Below, piece by piece: positions 1-10,827 of a stretch of DNA of 64,000 nt (position 1 is its first letter; each line of letters opens with the position of its first letter). Origin of the DNA: Flabesymbios commensalis. Lineage: Eukaryota; Annelida; Polychaeta; Terebellida; Flabelligeridae. Both the position numbers and the translations under genes were made by a program. The notes below the pieces were generated by a model. It ran no database searches. It had not been told where the DNA came from and saw only the letters and a program-made list of their open reading frames with translations. The stretch spans positions 32,057,137 to 32,121,136 of the forward strand of contig OZ024914.1 in assembly GCA_964017125.1 (NCBI GenBank), given 5' to 3'.

Positions 1-50
1 TTTACAAATTCAAGGACTTTCCAGGATTTCCAGGACCAGTGCGAACCCTG
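1..50. mobile_element. End of a hAT-like non-autonomous element (remnant)
   Basis: Read on the minus strand, the segment begins CAGGGTTCGCACTGG and continues into a TCCTGGAAA-type motif. CAGGG starts and this motif are typical of hAT-like non-autonomous repeats in aquatic animals. The other end lies outside the window, so no second inverted repeat or target duplication can be checked. It sits in an intron or the 3' part of the RhoGEF gene. Confidence 0.4.
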
Positions 51-279
51 TAAATTATTCTTTACTTTTTAGCACGGTACTGTACGATGTGAGTATTGAA
101 TATATTTATTTGTGTTGTTTCCTCTAGAAATGGTGACTAAGGTAACTAAAAAATCCTTTTTTTTTAAAGTAGACCAAGTGCTTTTATGTGGGTCAATCTA
201 TTTAAAAAAGTGTTTTATCTTCCAAGGTCAAGCAAAAAGATGATATTACTTTTTAGATCAAAATATATTTATATTTTAC

Positions 280-495
280 CATCAAGGTGGCCAGCGCTCT
301 TTCATGGTTGTTGGCGTAGGTTGAATAGAGTTTGAAAAAAGCTCCCATGCTGAGAAATGCTTGGCCAACGTTAACTGTTGTAAGATGATGCCAGAGCTCA
401 GCATTCAGATTCATTAGCTGCTGAACATTGCTGAAAATAGTGTCGATCACATGTTCCTCCAGTATCCCTCTCCAACGAAGAGGCTGCTCAAAATA
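280..495 (-). CDS. RhoGEF (Dbl family), internal exon encoding the middle of the DH domain
   Basis: On the minus strand a good acceptor (TTGTTGACAG, AG at 496-497) precedes the exon and a donor (ATG|GTAAAA, GT at 278-279) follows it. The exon is 216 nt, exactly 72 codons, phase 0 at both ends. It encodes YFEQPLRWRGILEEH, then VIDTIFSNVQQL, then VGQAFLSMGAFFKLYSTYA. This is the classic middle of a Dbl-homology domain: 'iFsNi..i...n..ll' followed by 'ig..fl.....lklY..Y..N...A'. DH domains catalyse GDP release from Rho, Rac or Cdc42 at membranes. From memory the spacing and residues look nearest ARHGEF39-like DH domains, but the subfamily is not assigned. The exon joins in frame to the 808-2625 exon. 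The rest of the DH domain and any PH domain must lie left of the window. Confidence 0.85.
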
Positions 496-807
496 CTGTC
501 AACAAAAATGTTTCTATATTTAAAAACTGACTTACTGTAAACACATGGAAGGGCCCTGTCTTTTAAAAGAAGTCAAATGTTGCAAAGTTTGATACATTAA
601 ACACTAAACACATTAATGTCAATTTGAAAAAAAAATATTAATTTTCTTGTTAATAACATCACTATTATGTATTGATGCTATAATAAACAGTTTGCTTCTA
701 GATTTTGTTGATTTGCTTATCATATTTATTTGAAATAACTATAAAAAATAACAACTGGCATGAAAACTTTCACAGATTTGCATCAAGTAAATTATAACTG
801 TGCAAAC
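496..807 (-). other. Intron of the RhoGEF gene
   Basis: A 312-nt phase-0 intron with GT (AAG|GTTTGC) at the 5' end and TTGACAG at the 3' end, read on the minus strand. It is AT-rich with poly-T runs near the acceptor. No other gene or repeat is evident inside. Confidence 0.75.
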
Positions 808-2625
808 CTTCACAATCAGCTCCAAGTGTTGTTGATATGTCTGTTCTGTTGCCATAATCTCCTTGATAATTTTTTCACGTCGACGCTCACGCTTTATAAC
901 ATCTGCACCCTCTTCTACATCACTTTCTATGGAGACAGGACGGCTAACCTGCTGTTCAGCTTTACTACCCTCTTCATCAGATACATGATTTATCTCAATA
1001 GGAAACTTAGACGGGTCCTCTCCATGTGAATTATCACTACTCCCATGACTACTAAATCGTTCCCTGTCAGATTTTGTGCATTCACTATCAATAATATTTG
1101 AAAGTGATAGTTGTGAAGATTGATGGAAATTCAAAGAGCTGTACGACTGATGCTGGCCCATTGCAGATGACAACAGTGATTGGGGTCTATTCCACATCGT
1201 CAGAGCAGATGCACTCAAGCGAATAGTTTTTCTGCGCTTTATTTTACATGTATTATCGGTGGAGCTTGGTTGCAGAGATGATTCTTTTTTTGAAGATTGC
1301 ACATTAATTGCAGGACAGGATCCATACACTGGATCTGAGGTTTTATTATCGGCCAGTGGGAGACTTAAGGCTGGTAAGGAAGACAGATCTGGTTTATCTG
1401 GCTCATTATCACAGTATTTTAAAGGGGATAATATAGAAGAGTCCATACATTCTACGGATTTATTTGGCATGCTACCGTGACTGCCTGTTATTGGTGTACT
1501 AGTAAAGGCTAATGTGGGCAGACGATAAGGACGCATTCTGATAGCGCGCTCTTCCACCTCACTCTCACTACTACTAGAATCACAGGCCTCCCCCAAATGT
1601 GACGTGAAATCCTCTAGGCTATCATCAGAACCAGAATCATCAGGGCATCGTTCTAAGAATATTTGTTCCACATGAATTGCCTTTCTTCTCTCACATCTGT
1701 CAGGGAGAGGCAGTTCAGTGGAGTCTGATTCCTGTGCATTTTCTGAAGAATTAGGGTGTTCATTATCACCAAAAGAAGATGTCCTATCTTCAGAAAGATG
1801 GTTTTGTGAAGTATCTGAGTTTGTTTGTGTGCCAGAGCTAGAAGAATGTTTATCACTATCCTCATCCAAATCAGTTTGACAATTAGGACCAGCCATGACA
1901 ACGGCAGTAGAATTCCTCTTATCGGCTAGATTGTTTCTGTCATGATTTGTCCTCAGCGTTAACATAACACTTGATTTGTACGTTGTGGCAGGTAGTATGT
2001 CTGTCTTATTACATTTATGTGTGGAGTCACTATTATTGTCTGATGAGCTCTGAATATTGTTAGATATTGAACTGCTACATGTTGATGGAGATGATGAAGA
2101 TTGACTTCTGTGAGAGCTTCTCTGCTCATACCAGCAATCCTTTATGTTTGATTCAGGTAAATATGGTTCACATTTACGACTACTCGTATTGGCATATGAT
2201 GCTTCAAATGAGCTACTTCCAGAGGAGCTGCTTCTATGACTGCTGCTGGATGAGTTCTGCTGACTTTCAGAGCCTGTGCTATAATCTGAAGTGCTTTGAC
2301 TGTCATGAGATAAATCATATTCACTAAAATTCTTTGGTTTTGTCAAATTTTTACTGTCAGACGAGCAAAGAGAGCTTTGTGATTGGCCTGATGATTCATA
2401 ATGAGTTGACGAAGATCCATGTGAAGTGTTAGGGGAATTAAACACCTGGATGTCATCACTACTGTGCTCCTGTGATGGACTTATCTCATTAACTCTAAAA
2501 GGTAAATCGCCAATGTCAGACAATCGACCAAGACTCAGACGGAAATCTCGACTGATGTCACTCTCTTCGAGGAGCTTGACGTACCAGTCGTCATCCATTT
2601 CAAGAAAAACTGTTATGTCATCTTC
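808..2625 (-). CDS. RhoGEF (Dbl family), large exon: serine-rich N-terminal region plus start of the DH domain
   Basis: The exon is 1818 nt (606 codons), bounded on the minus strand by the acceptor TGTGTTTTCAG (AG at 2626-2627) and the donor AAG|GTTTGC (GT at 806-807). An ATG at 2637 lies in the intron and is not the start; upstream exons were not identified. The first ~35 residues are acidic and aromatic (DDITVFLEMDDDWYVKLLEE). About 520 residues follow that are dominated by Ser, Asn, Asp and Gln with several Ser runs, likely disordered and heavily phosphorylatable. There are two short basic patches, including KIKRRKTIR. The last ~30 residues (KIIKEIMATEQTYQQHLELI) are the first helix of a DH domain, with the conserved E..Y...L pattern. 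Inferred role: guanine-nucleotide exchange on a Rho-family GTPase, with the tail giving regulation or scaffolding. A function for the tail cannot be read from sequence. Confidence 0.85.
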
Positions 2626-2919
2626 CTGAAAACACAAAAAGTAAAAAAAAGGAATATAGGTGAGCTGTTAATATTTATTGATACTATTCCAATATGTATA
2701 ATAATACTGGTAAAAAACCTGATGAGACAAATAGAAATTTTCTATAGGTGCACTGTGTTATGACCAGGATGTTAGACTTGTCTATGCATTTTTAAAGACA
2801 CGTGGACGGCTCATAAGGCAGAATAAAGTAAGTTTGAGTAAATTTGAAATCACCATTATAAAAGTCTTAAATTGTTAGCTGTTCCGACTTCATTTAAACA
2901 GATGTCATGGATCTACGAC
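2626..2919. other. Non-coding DNA, probably RhoGEF intron
   Basis: AT-rich sequence just 5' of the large RhoGEF exon on the minus strand. No exon or repeat was recognised. Confidence 0.4.
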
Positions 2920-3030
2920 AATTCTTTCAGTGCGGGGACAGTCTTTATACTTCAGAATCTGACGTCTAAAAAAATCAGACCATTATGAAGATAGTCCCCG
3001 CGCTGGAAGGGTTGACCCTTTCAACCCTCA
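2920..3030. mobile_element. MITE, GACGTC family (copy 1)
   Basis: An imperfect palindrome runs from TTTCAGTGCGGGGACAG to TAGTCCCCGCGCTGGAAGG, with TCTGACGTCTAAA near the centre. The same terminal pieces (CCCTTTCAGYGCGGGGA) and the core CAGATTCTGACGTC recur at about 36.8, 37.1, 43.5, 43.8, 45.9 and 59.2 kb. Non-coding. A TA target duplication is possible in the 59.2 kb copy, which would fit a Tc1/mariner-type MITE. Confidence 0.65.
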
Positions 3031-3799
3031 TGATGCATCAAAGCATCGTTTCTCATCTCTGAATAATGCCCTAAATTCCTAAAATCTAGAGTTTTTAGAA
3101 CGAAAATTTTTATGGAACTGTTTTATTAATAGCAATATCTTTTTTTCATTAGCAACCCACTTCAAGTCATCTTTATCCACTACAAGTCGAGAATTGAGAC
3201 AGCAATTCGCGGCTTGTAGTGGATGAAGATGACAATAATATATTCAGGCTTGAAAGGGTTAAGTTAATGTTATGGCCTAGAGATTAAAAAAGTCAAGTGG
3301 GATAAGCCAGTGTGTTTATTTCAGGTCACTTTCTTATAGTATATGCACATGATAAATGTCTTATAAATAGGCTTAGTGACTCCAACCACAAAGAGATTTA
3401 CAATGGAAATAAAGTCTTTTCAACAACCTAATTTTTTCCGTAGTCCCTACATCAGGACTATGCTTATTACCATTAGGATGTCCTGGTTGTGAAGAGGCTC
3501 AGAGGTCAGCGGAATGATCTAGTGTAATTTCTGACTTTGTTTTTGCGTCCACAAAAATTATTAAGTTGATCATTGCAGCCATTTTGAATTTCAGGTAAAC
3601 CTTAAATTAGAGCCTGACGGCACTGAAGTAGAGCTTGCGTCGACCTTAGGGTTATTGTTCTACTGACAGCTAAAATGGAGATATCTCAAAATAATTATTA
3701 AAGCTGCTTAGCTGTTTTGCTTATTTTAATCAGAAGACCAAGTCATAGAAAATTTATTATTTAACTGTTTAAAGTATTAAAACCCAGTGGGGGTTTCTG

Positions 3800-4730
3800 A
3801 GCTCTGAACTTTAAAGTCTGAAGTTTGAAGTCTAAAGTCTGAACTCTTTAGGTCCGAAGAAATCTGAAGTAGCCTATAATGTCCAAAGTCTGAAATTCAA
3901 AGACCGAAGTTCAAAATCAGAAGGACGAGGTCTGTCCGAAGTATATCAAAAGTCTAAAATCCGAAATCTAAGTCTAAAGTTCAAAGTTTGAAGTTCTAAT
4001 TCTGATGTCTGAAGTTTGAAGTCTGTCCAAAGTCTTAAATCTGAAGTGTGAAATTCAAAGTCAGAAGTCCAAAATCCGAAGTCTGATGTTCGAAGTCTGG
4101 CCGAGGTCCAAAGTCTGAAGTCTGAAGTCTGTCCGAAGTTTCTCTGAAGTCTGTCATAAGTCTGAAAACTGTCCGAACTCTATCTGAAGTGGTCTGCATG
4201 ATGGCGATCTCCATTGATCAACAGTTCTCCTGATCCTCATATCATATATTATAATGTATTTCTTGAGCTTATTTGGTTACATATGTATGTTTGTTTTTGT
4301 TGTGTGACAAATAAATTATCAGAGTCTTTGAGTCCGAAGTTTGACGTCTGTACGATGTCTGACAACGAAGACTACAAACAGACGTCTGAAGTATGTCCAC
4401 AATCTGAAGTCTGAAAATTGATGGCTTAAGTCAACAATCCGAAGTCTGATGTACGAAGTCTGACGAAATCTGAAGCTTGATGTCTGACGTCTATCCGAAA
4501 ACTGTCTGAATTATGTCCAAAGTCTGAAGTACTACGTATGTCTGTTCAAAACCTGGAGTCCAAAACCGAAAGTCTGAAGTCCAAAGTATGTCCAAAGTCC
4601 AAAATCCGAGTCGGAAACCAAAGTCTGAAGTCTGTCAGTTGTCTAAGTCTGACACCGAAGTCCAGCGTCTAATGCCCAAAATTTGAAAGTCTAAAGTTGA
4701 AAGTCTATCTAAAGACTGTTCAAAGTTTTT
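3800..4730. repeat. Degenerate short tandem repeat, AAGTCTGAAGTC / TCCGAAGTC theme
   Basis: About 930 bp made almost entirely of variants of AAGTCTGAAGT, GTCCGAAGT and GTCCAAAGT. The unit length varies from roughly 6 to 15 bp. A short unrelated AT-rich interruption lies at about 4200-4320. No reading frame stays open along it. It looks like an old, diverged minisatellite. Confidence 0.75.
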
Positions 4731-4929
4731 TGCAATTATTATAACTTTGTGATACATTAGCATGATTAGCGCTAATATATATTGTGTGTTTGTAGATCAA
4801 TTATGACAATAGCAGGCCAATTGTACCGACAAGCCTGCATATTCCTATACACGTAATTATTTTAGGCCTAGTCCAATTTTCATTTCTCCGTTTTCGTCAC
4901 CTACACCTCCAGGATAACCGGAGCCGCTG

Positions 4930-5050
4930 GCTATGTACCCAACAAGCACGATGAAAATTGTTGGAGCTGTTAGTTTTTCAATGATGGACCAATGACGGCG
5001 ACGCTGGCCTAACATTGAAACAGCATTGGTTGAATGTCCTGTGTAAGTGT
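4930..5050. mobile_element. CCCAGCAAACAC-family MITE (diverged copy)
   Basis: Contains CCAACAAGCACGATG at one end and GCATTGGTTGAATG near the other, with GGCGACGCTGGCC in the centre. These match the better copy at 5933-6040. The ends are eroded. Confidence 0.5.
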
Positions 5051-5174
5051 TTGCATGGCCCTAGCAAAAAAAGGATATCCCCCATGAACTGCATGACGCG
5101 TTTTTCACAAAGACAGAAAATGGAGGCAGAATGTTATAAGCATAGATACAGATACCGGGATACAGATACATGAT

Positions 5175-5843
5175 CAGGGTTCCCCACAGAAAAAAAAATC
5201 ATCCGGTCGTTCTCACAAAAATCTTAACTTAGCGTGCGAGCAGCGTAATAATATGTTTACTGTTGCGCGCGCGCGCCCGATAAAAAAATCAAAGATTTTT
5301 TCATTAAGACACAACAAGGTATAGTAGTTAGTAGGCCTATCACTCACTCACCGACGCGGTGACACTTTGGTGAGTGACAACGTGTCGTGGTGACTGGCAA
5401 CGCTAAGGAGTGTTGGCCCGTCAACGCTGTTATCACACTCTTGAGTACTGCCAGCGTCGCGCCAATGCCGGCTCAGCGCTGTTAGCGTGACATAACACTG
5501 TGACATAACACTCACTTGCTGTCAGCTCTGCTTCTCAGCAAACACGAGACATCTACCCAATGTTTGTCCAATGCTGGGCCAGCGTCGTAGACACGTGGGG
5601 GTAGCACGTGTCTGTGTACATTTTGTGTTCACTGTACACCGGCAATATACGCGCACACCAGTCTTACACGGACACGCTGATCGCTAAACCAACACAGTAT
5701 GACACCAGAGGTATGAGACTGGCGACAGGAATATTGGCTAATCTACCAGCTGGATAACAGCCGGATGTGACCTATTACATGCTGGTCGGCATAAAATTCA
5801 TCCGGTCGGGTTGCCGGCATTTCCGGCATTGTGGGGAACCCTG
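5175..5843. mobile_element. hAT-like non-autonomous DNA transposon
   Basis: Perfect 14-bp terminal inverted repeats, CAGGGTTCCCCACA at 5175-5188 and its complement at 5830-5843. CATGAT stands directly outside both ends, a likely 6-bp target duplication. Sub-terminal ATCCGGTCG also occurs at both ends. The interior (669 bp in total) has no transposase reading frame. It holds a GC-rich stretch and a partial CCCAGCAAACAC MITE at about 5530-5600. CAGGG termini suggest hAT, although hAT target duplications are normally 8 bp. Confidence 0.65.
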
Positions 5844-5881
5844 CATGATGATGTTCTACCTTGTGTTTTCTGGGCAGGTGG

Positions 5882-5928
5882 GAAGACTGCATCGTATTTC
5901 TACAGATCTGTAGAAATATGATGCAGTC
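5882..5928. repeat. Near-perfect palindrome centred on AGATCT
   Basis: GACTGCATCGTATTTCTAC is followed almost directly by its complement, ending ATATGATGCAGTC. Arms are about 22 bp with one or two mismatches and no loop. It lies between a TGTTTTCTGGGC motif and the CCCAGCAAACAC copy at 5933, so it may be a MITE relic. Confidence 0.55.
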
Positions 5929-5932
5929 CTAG

Positions 5933-6040
5933 CCCAGCAAACACGATGCATTCACCCAATACTGATTCAATGCTGGGTCAACGACGGCGACGCTGGCAAA
6001 CATTTAAACAGCATTGGTTGAATGGCTTGTGTTTGCTGGG
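5933..6040. mobile_element. CCCAGCAAACAC-family MITE (full-length copy)
   Basis: The 108-bp element starts CCCAGCAAACACGATGC and ends TTGTGTTTGCTGGG. The interior is quasi-palindromic (CCAATACTGATTCAATGCTGG against GCATTGGTTGAATG). Many further copies are in this window, making it the most frequent MITE here. Non-coding. Confidence 0.8.
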
Positions 6041-6454
6041 CGGTGTCACTGGGTTGAGGCCTAATTCACGTGTCGTGCATACAGCTAATGTAGCGCAGTT
6101 GGGTCACGCGTGAAGTCACCGAATTGACCTAATTAATCAACTGGACAGAGGGAGGGGACAGAGGAGGACTTGTTGACCCAGTGAACTGTAAATACATGTA
6201 GTTCATTGGGTTGGCCTGTACGCTGTTTACTGGGCCACTCATCATCTTTAAAGGCTGCCAAGGTTTAACAGAAAAACAGATATTTAACTGTGTTTATCTG
6301 AGCATATAAATAGAAATCTCAAAATTGGAGCTCGTAGTGCAATGAAGAAAGTTTTTTTTAACAGACACATGACGTTAGATATGTTCTCAGCTCAACGAAT
6401 CTACCGTCATTGTCGTGGAATAAATAGACACTAATATGCAATTAAGCCCAGACA

Positions 6455-6780
6455 ACTGCAAAAGTAGAGCTTCGCTCTACTTAAAATCACCTGCACATAT
6501 CCTAATCGTGGGAAATGTGATTGTGAAATTTGAATAACTTTTGAATTTAAGTTTTGTGAGTTTTTGTGCCCACTAAAAAATATGAAGTTAATGCGTGGCG
6601 GCCATTTTTGAATTTCAGTAAAACCTTGAAAAAATCACCTGCACATCTCCATATCGTGGGGAATGTTATTGTAAAATTTAAACGATTTCTGACTAAGTTT
6701 TTGCACCCTCAAAAAACAGTTGATCTGTGGTCATGGTGGTAGCTGTCTTGAATTTTATACCAAGCTCTGCACAGACATAA
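6455..6780. repeat. Two tandem ~148-bp units plus a short hairpin
   Basis: AAAATCACCTGCACAT starts at 6483 and again at 6631, 148 bp apart. The sequence that follows each (ATCGTGGG, AATGTNATTGT, AAGTTTTTG) is also shared. Just before the first unit is a small hairpin, GTAGAGCTTCGCTCTAC. A related segment with TTTTGAATTTCAG and AGTAGAGCTT lies near 3570-3640. Confidence 0.55.
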
Positions 6781-8020
6781 GTTCCCCCCTCAACCTGATA
6801 TCATGAACCGGGGCTATTTATCCACCCTATTGACATATTTTGTATTGCTGTATTGAAGTTACTTTTTGAAGTGGTAATAAAAAGTGTCATAAATGAGGGT
6901 GATTGTATAACACAGGCTCAGGTGGTCAGTGTAGAAAAACTGACTCCACACTGCGGTTGCAGTCATGACATCCTTGCCTACCACTGCTACTTGATTTCTC
7001 CAAGCTAGATCTATTAGTTTTTTGTTTTTTTCTGGGGGGGGGGGGGGGAAGGGTTTTAATTACATGGTCTTCCAAAATAGGGTAGGAAAAGGGGGACATT
7101 TTGAAAAAAATGACTTTTTAAAAACCTACCAAATTGCCCCAAAAAGGCTGTTCATACCAAAATACACGCTTATAAAAAAATTGTGAAGGGAAGTTCTAAA
7201 AAAAAATAATTTTATATTATTTTTTTTTTAATTGTCATAAAAATCTAGGGTCAGGGATTCAAATGGTCAGTAAACCAAAAATGTGGGCGGACAACCCAAA
7301 ATGTAGGGCATGGTTGTCCGCTGGATAATTTTTATTTCAAACATAATTTTGAATGCAGCAACCTCCCTAAACTGTCATTCGTTATGATTACCATGATTAC
7401 AGTTGAATAATAAAAGAAGTCAAACAAGTTACTATTAATTTGCAAACGTTCATCAGTTCTTGGAGGTTGTTCATAAAATTTGTGGTTATTCGCTAAATGA
7501 AAACTAAATCATGAACTGGTATAACTTAACTATTATCTTTCTGTGGTAAAATGCAAAATCAATAGGCCTACTAGACCAACTGTTATCAATTATCACCAAT
7601 ATTTTGAGTAGCTACTGGGTACATGATTACATTGTGGCTATAAGAAAGAAAATGTGGCTAAAACTTTTCAGAGGTTTTAGCCACAGTGGCCAAGACATTT
7701 TCTATCCTACCGCCAACACTGGAGAGTGGACTTGTTACCAATAATTGCTGTGATATTTCAATTTCTGGTGTGGTCATTTTGACCAATTGTTTATATATTT
7801 ATATATGACTAAATGATTTCTTGCAATGACCATCATGGATCACTATCAAGGGACTGCCGTGGAAATAAGTATTCGCACCTGGAAATTTTTCCGTGTTTTT
7901 AACCCCTGGTGACCATGGTTGGCAATCCATGATTTTATGTATTTTATACTATTGATCATGTTATGTTTCTATGTCAATGGTCTACTGATAAATCTATTTA
8001 TCTATCTATAGAGGGAATGG
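6781..8020. other. Unannotated AT-rich DNA
   Basis: No coding potential was seen. It holds homopolymer runs (poly-G near 7040) and a short segment at about 7270-7340 with GGACAACCC / GGTTGTCCGCTGG that resembles the interior of the hAT-like element at 8827. Confidence 0.4.
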
Positions 8021-8026
8021 GAGGCC

Positions 8027-8640
8027 CACATTAACCTGTTAATCACCTGTTAACAAAATTACAAGTAACGCAAATTCCACACTGGGCTTCCTTCAGAGGA
8101 ACCTGAAGGCATGTCGCCCTAAACTAAGGGAGATTGTCCATTTCTCCCTGGTCAGAACATCCTTAAAATACTCTTTTGAACAGCAGTTTGGGACCTCTTT
8201 AGCAGGTGTTTAGACAAAAAAACATGACAAATTAGAAAAAATTTAAGGATCAGCCAGTGTGACATCTGTCATCCAGAACCTGGGCTGGACTGACTTGAAT
8301 AAAACAAGATGAAAAAATTCTAGACTTTTAACTATGTTCAAAATTTTAAAGGAAATACCTATCAAAGACTGTTTAATCCCAGCAGACAAAAGAAGATGTG
8401 GTGGGCACAATCAGGCTTATAAACACCTTAGAACTAACACCACACTAGGACAAAATTATTTTTTGCATAGAACTATCCCTGATTGAAATTCTCTCCCAGC
8501 AGCTGCCATAGAATAAAAAAAAGTGTCAGCATTCAAGAATCAGCTGGTTGACTAAGTCCACCAGATTCTTTCCCCCTCCAGCCTGATAATCCACATTGAA
8601 GCTGATGCTGGAGTATATACTCTTAAATAAAGTTCAAATA
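8027..8640 (+). mobile_element. LINE 3' fragment (C-terminal end of RT ORF and 3' tail)
   Basis: Pieces in two frames read like the C-terminus of a CR1-superfamily LINE polyprotein: LREIVHFSLVRTSLKYS, SVTSVIQNLGWTDLN, then YFLHRTIPD and a final FKNQLVD. The order matches the usual 'kLe.vQrraaR..SVT.ml..LGW..L..RR...yYKYSFFPRTI..WNSLP..FK..L' layout. Several stops and frameshifts are present. The tail ends ACTCTTAAATAAAG, resembling a LINE 3' end with a polyadenylation-like signal. It is 5' truncated, with no catalytic RT motifs remaining. Confidence 0.7.
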
Positions 8641-8826
8641 GCAAGTCTATTTTGTCAAAACCTGCGATTGGACGCCGGAAAGGGGACTGGTCCTTTTTTT
8701 CAGGTACCTCAAAAACTATCCAGCTGATCTTAAAAATTAAAAAAAGTTTTGTTAAATCAGCTCATCATGCTCATTGAGTTCCATACACAAAGTCTGAAGG
8801 TGTTTTTTTGTGTATGTGGATAATCG

Positions 8827-9165
8827 GGGCTGGAAATTAAAGCATTCCGTTTGTCCGGGACAAACTAACCCATATTGCTCTGTGGTTGTCCATCCGGACA
8901 ACCACAGATTTTCATCTTACAGTGAGTCACTGACTGTGAGCTGTAACTACTACTAAAATAGTCTATGTGTAGCTTATGCCCAACCAAATATTGATCATCA
9001 TTCTTTTAACTGTCAAACATAAAAATAATTGTGGTCGAGATCAAAATTATAGTTTAACTTCTGTTCTATTATTGGGTAGACAACTTACAATTGTGGCAGA
9101 CAACCAAAATATTCATGTTGATTGACCGCTGGACAACCAACATTTTGAACCTTATTTCTAGCCCT
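8827..9165. mobile_element. hAT-like MITE with GGTTGTCC motifs
   Basis: One end reads GGGGCTGGAAATTAA. The other end, read on the minus strand, starts CAGGGCTAGAAATAAGG, giving imperfect inverted repeats of about 15 bp. Inside, GTGGTTGTCC and GGACAACCAC form a hairpin at 8881-8913, with further GACAACC copies near the right end. The flanks GATAATC and GATAAAG are similar but do not give a clean duplication. Confidence 0.55.
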
Positions 9166-9607
9166 GATAAAGTGGTAAAATTTTTGTTTTGGCTATCCTA
9201 GAGTTACCAATATTGGCAATAATCAAATAGGGGCCGTTCAACAATTACTTAATGCTTTGTTGGATGCTTTTTGACACCCCTCCCCCCTTTGTAATGCTTT
9301 TTACCGTTACTTTGACTAAGCTTCGTAACACATCCCTTAACACCCCTCTAAAGTGTTACGTAATTAGGGGGCAGCTCCCCATATAGCTGGCTTCTCAGGT
9401 CGGTGAAGATGAGATTTGCAAACCACCCCTAAACACTGCAAGTGAAATTGCAAAATGACCCCTAAATATTTCAAGCTGAGCCAAGCTCACCTGAAAAAAG
9501 ACCCCTTTTTACTTGGCAAATTGAGTGGAGGTTGAAAAAAATGACCCCTAATTCTGTATTTCAAAACAGGGCACGAAATAAGGGCAGGGTTTCCCCTAAA
9601 GCGTTAT

Positions 9608-9711
9608 AGCGTAGCGGCCCCGCTACGCTTCACTTTTTGGCCGCTACGCTTACTGAATGCCGCTACGCTTTATTGATTTACCGATATGCTTTAATAGTTG
9701 CCGCTACGCTT
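9608..9711. repeat. ~20-bp spaced repeat of GCCGCTACGCTT
   Basis: CGCTACGCTT or a close variant begins at 9621, 9642, 9661, 9682 (CGATATGCTT) and 9702, so the period is 19-21 bp. The linker is variable and T-rich. The first copy is also the right arm of a palindrome, AGCGTAGCGGCCCCGCTACGCT without its final base. Confidence 0.65.
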
Positions 9712-9862
9712 GCCGTAAAACTACAGCTGACAGCCACTAGAGCCAGCGCTGGGTGAGCCTTAGCAGAGCAGGTGTATAGTGTATGGCCTTACTGAGCGCG
9801 TGCAATGTTTATCACACGTGGTCCTGGTCAGCACGCGCTGTCTACTGCATACCGTAACCACA

Positions 9863-9957
9863 TCAAACACGAGACATTGAACCAATGTTTGAAAACAATG
9901 TTGGGCCACTGTTTACGCCGCTGGCCCAACATTGGCGTGGTGAATAAGTGTGTGTTT
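9863..9957. mobile_element. CCCAGCAAACAC-family MITE (copy)
   Basis: AAACACGAGACATTGAACC, then CAATGTTGGGCCACTG, CGCTGGCCCAACATTGG and GTGTGTTTAA. Same palindromic layout as the 5933 copy, with the outermost CCCAGC lost. Confidence 0.65.
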
Positions 9958-10765
9958 AATATCGGCTGTCTGCCGCGTGCCCAGTCAGGGTGGAGAGTGT
10001 TTTGGGAATAGGCAGGGCTACCCATGGGTGTGGTACTTTCCGAAAAACTTTTATTCAAGTTTATTTTAATATGTCTAATGCATTGTCCGTAATCTATTAA
10101 TGATAAAGAAAACCAAAGATGATTTATTTTATTTTATATCTGTACATTTAAAAAAAGTGTACATGATGAGAGATGAATCTATGTTACCCATCACTTTCTA
10201 TAATAGATCGAGCCATATGCATGGTATGCCACATTAATATTATTTTAGAAATTAACCTTGTGAGGCCTATAACGCGTGTTTCAATGCCATCATTACACGG
10301 TTGGTTTTAGGTTGCGGGATCCCCCCTTAACAGCATGATACCCCCCCCCCCCCTAAAATTAAGTAGCCTGCGCACCCTGGCCCTGCTATATACACAAATA
10401 TATAGCAAGTTCCCAAGTTTAAAATCCTGCTGATATTATGTCATGTTGCATTATTCGCGTAAGAGTCCTTGAAATTGGGAGATTGAGCTCACATTATTAT
10501 TATTTTGTATTTTCAAATCTCCCTATTTTCAATAAGGACCTAATTGGCAACAAACAATAAAATATGCCTGAAAAAATAAAATAGTTGAGTTCACCCACAG
10601 ATAGCCCGCAGCATTATAGACGCTCGGCGACAATTAACTGGTTTACAGACACTGACTGGTTAAGGGACAAGCGTGTCTTGACTGACAAGGAATTTATAGG
10701 CGATATTCCTTGATTCCTTGATCTGACTGAACATGCGCACGTTCAGCACAGTTGTTCTAGCCTAG

Positions 10766-10827
10766 CCCAGCAAACACGGGACATCAACCCAATACTGTTT
10801 AGGATGAATGTCCCGTGTGTGTTGGGG
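10766..10827. mobile_element. CCCAGCAAACAC-family MITE with internal deletion
   Basis: Begins CCCAGCAAACACGGGACAT and ends ATGTCCCGTGTGTGTTGGGG. The central CTGGCCCAACGTC part is missing, leaving about 62 bp that still folds on itself. Confidence 0.6.

Noticed and set aside
760-1029. Plus-strand open frame opposite the RhoGEF exon
   Set aside because: Antisense shadow of the coding exon.
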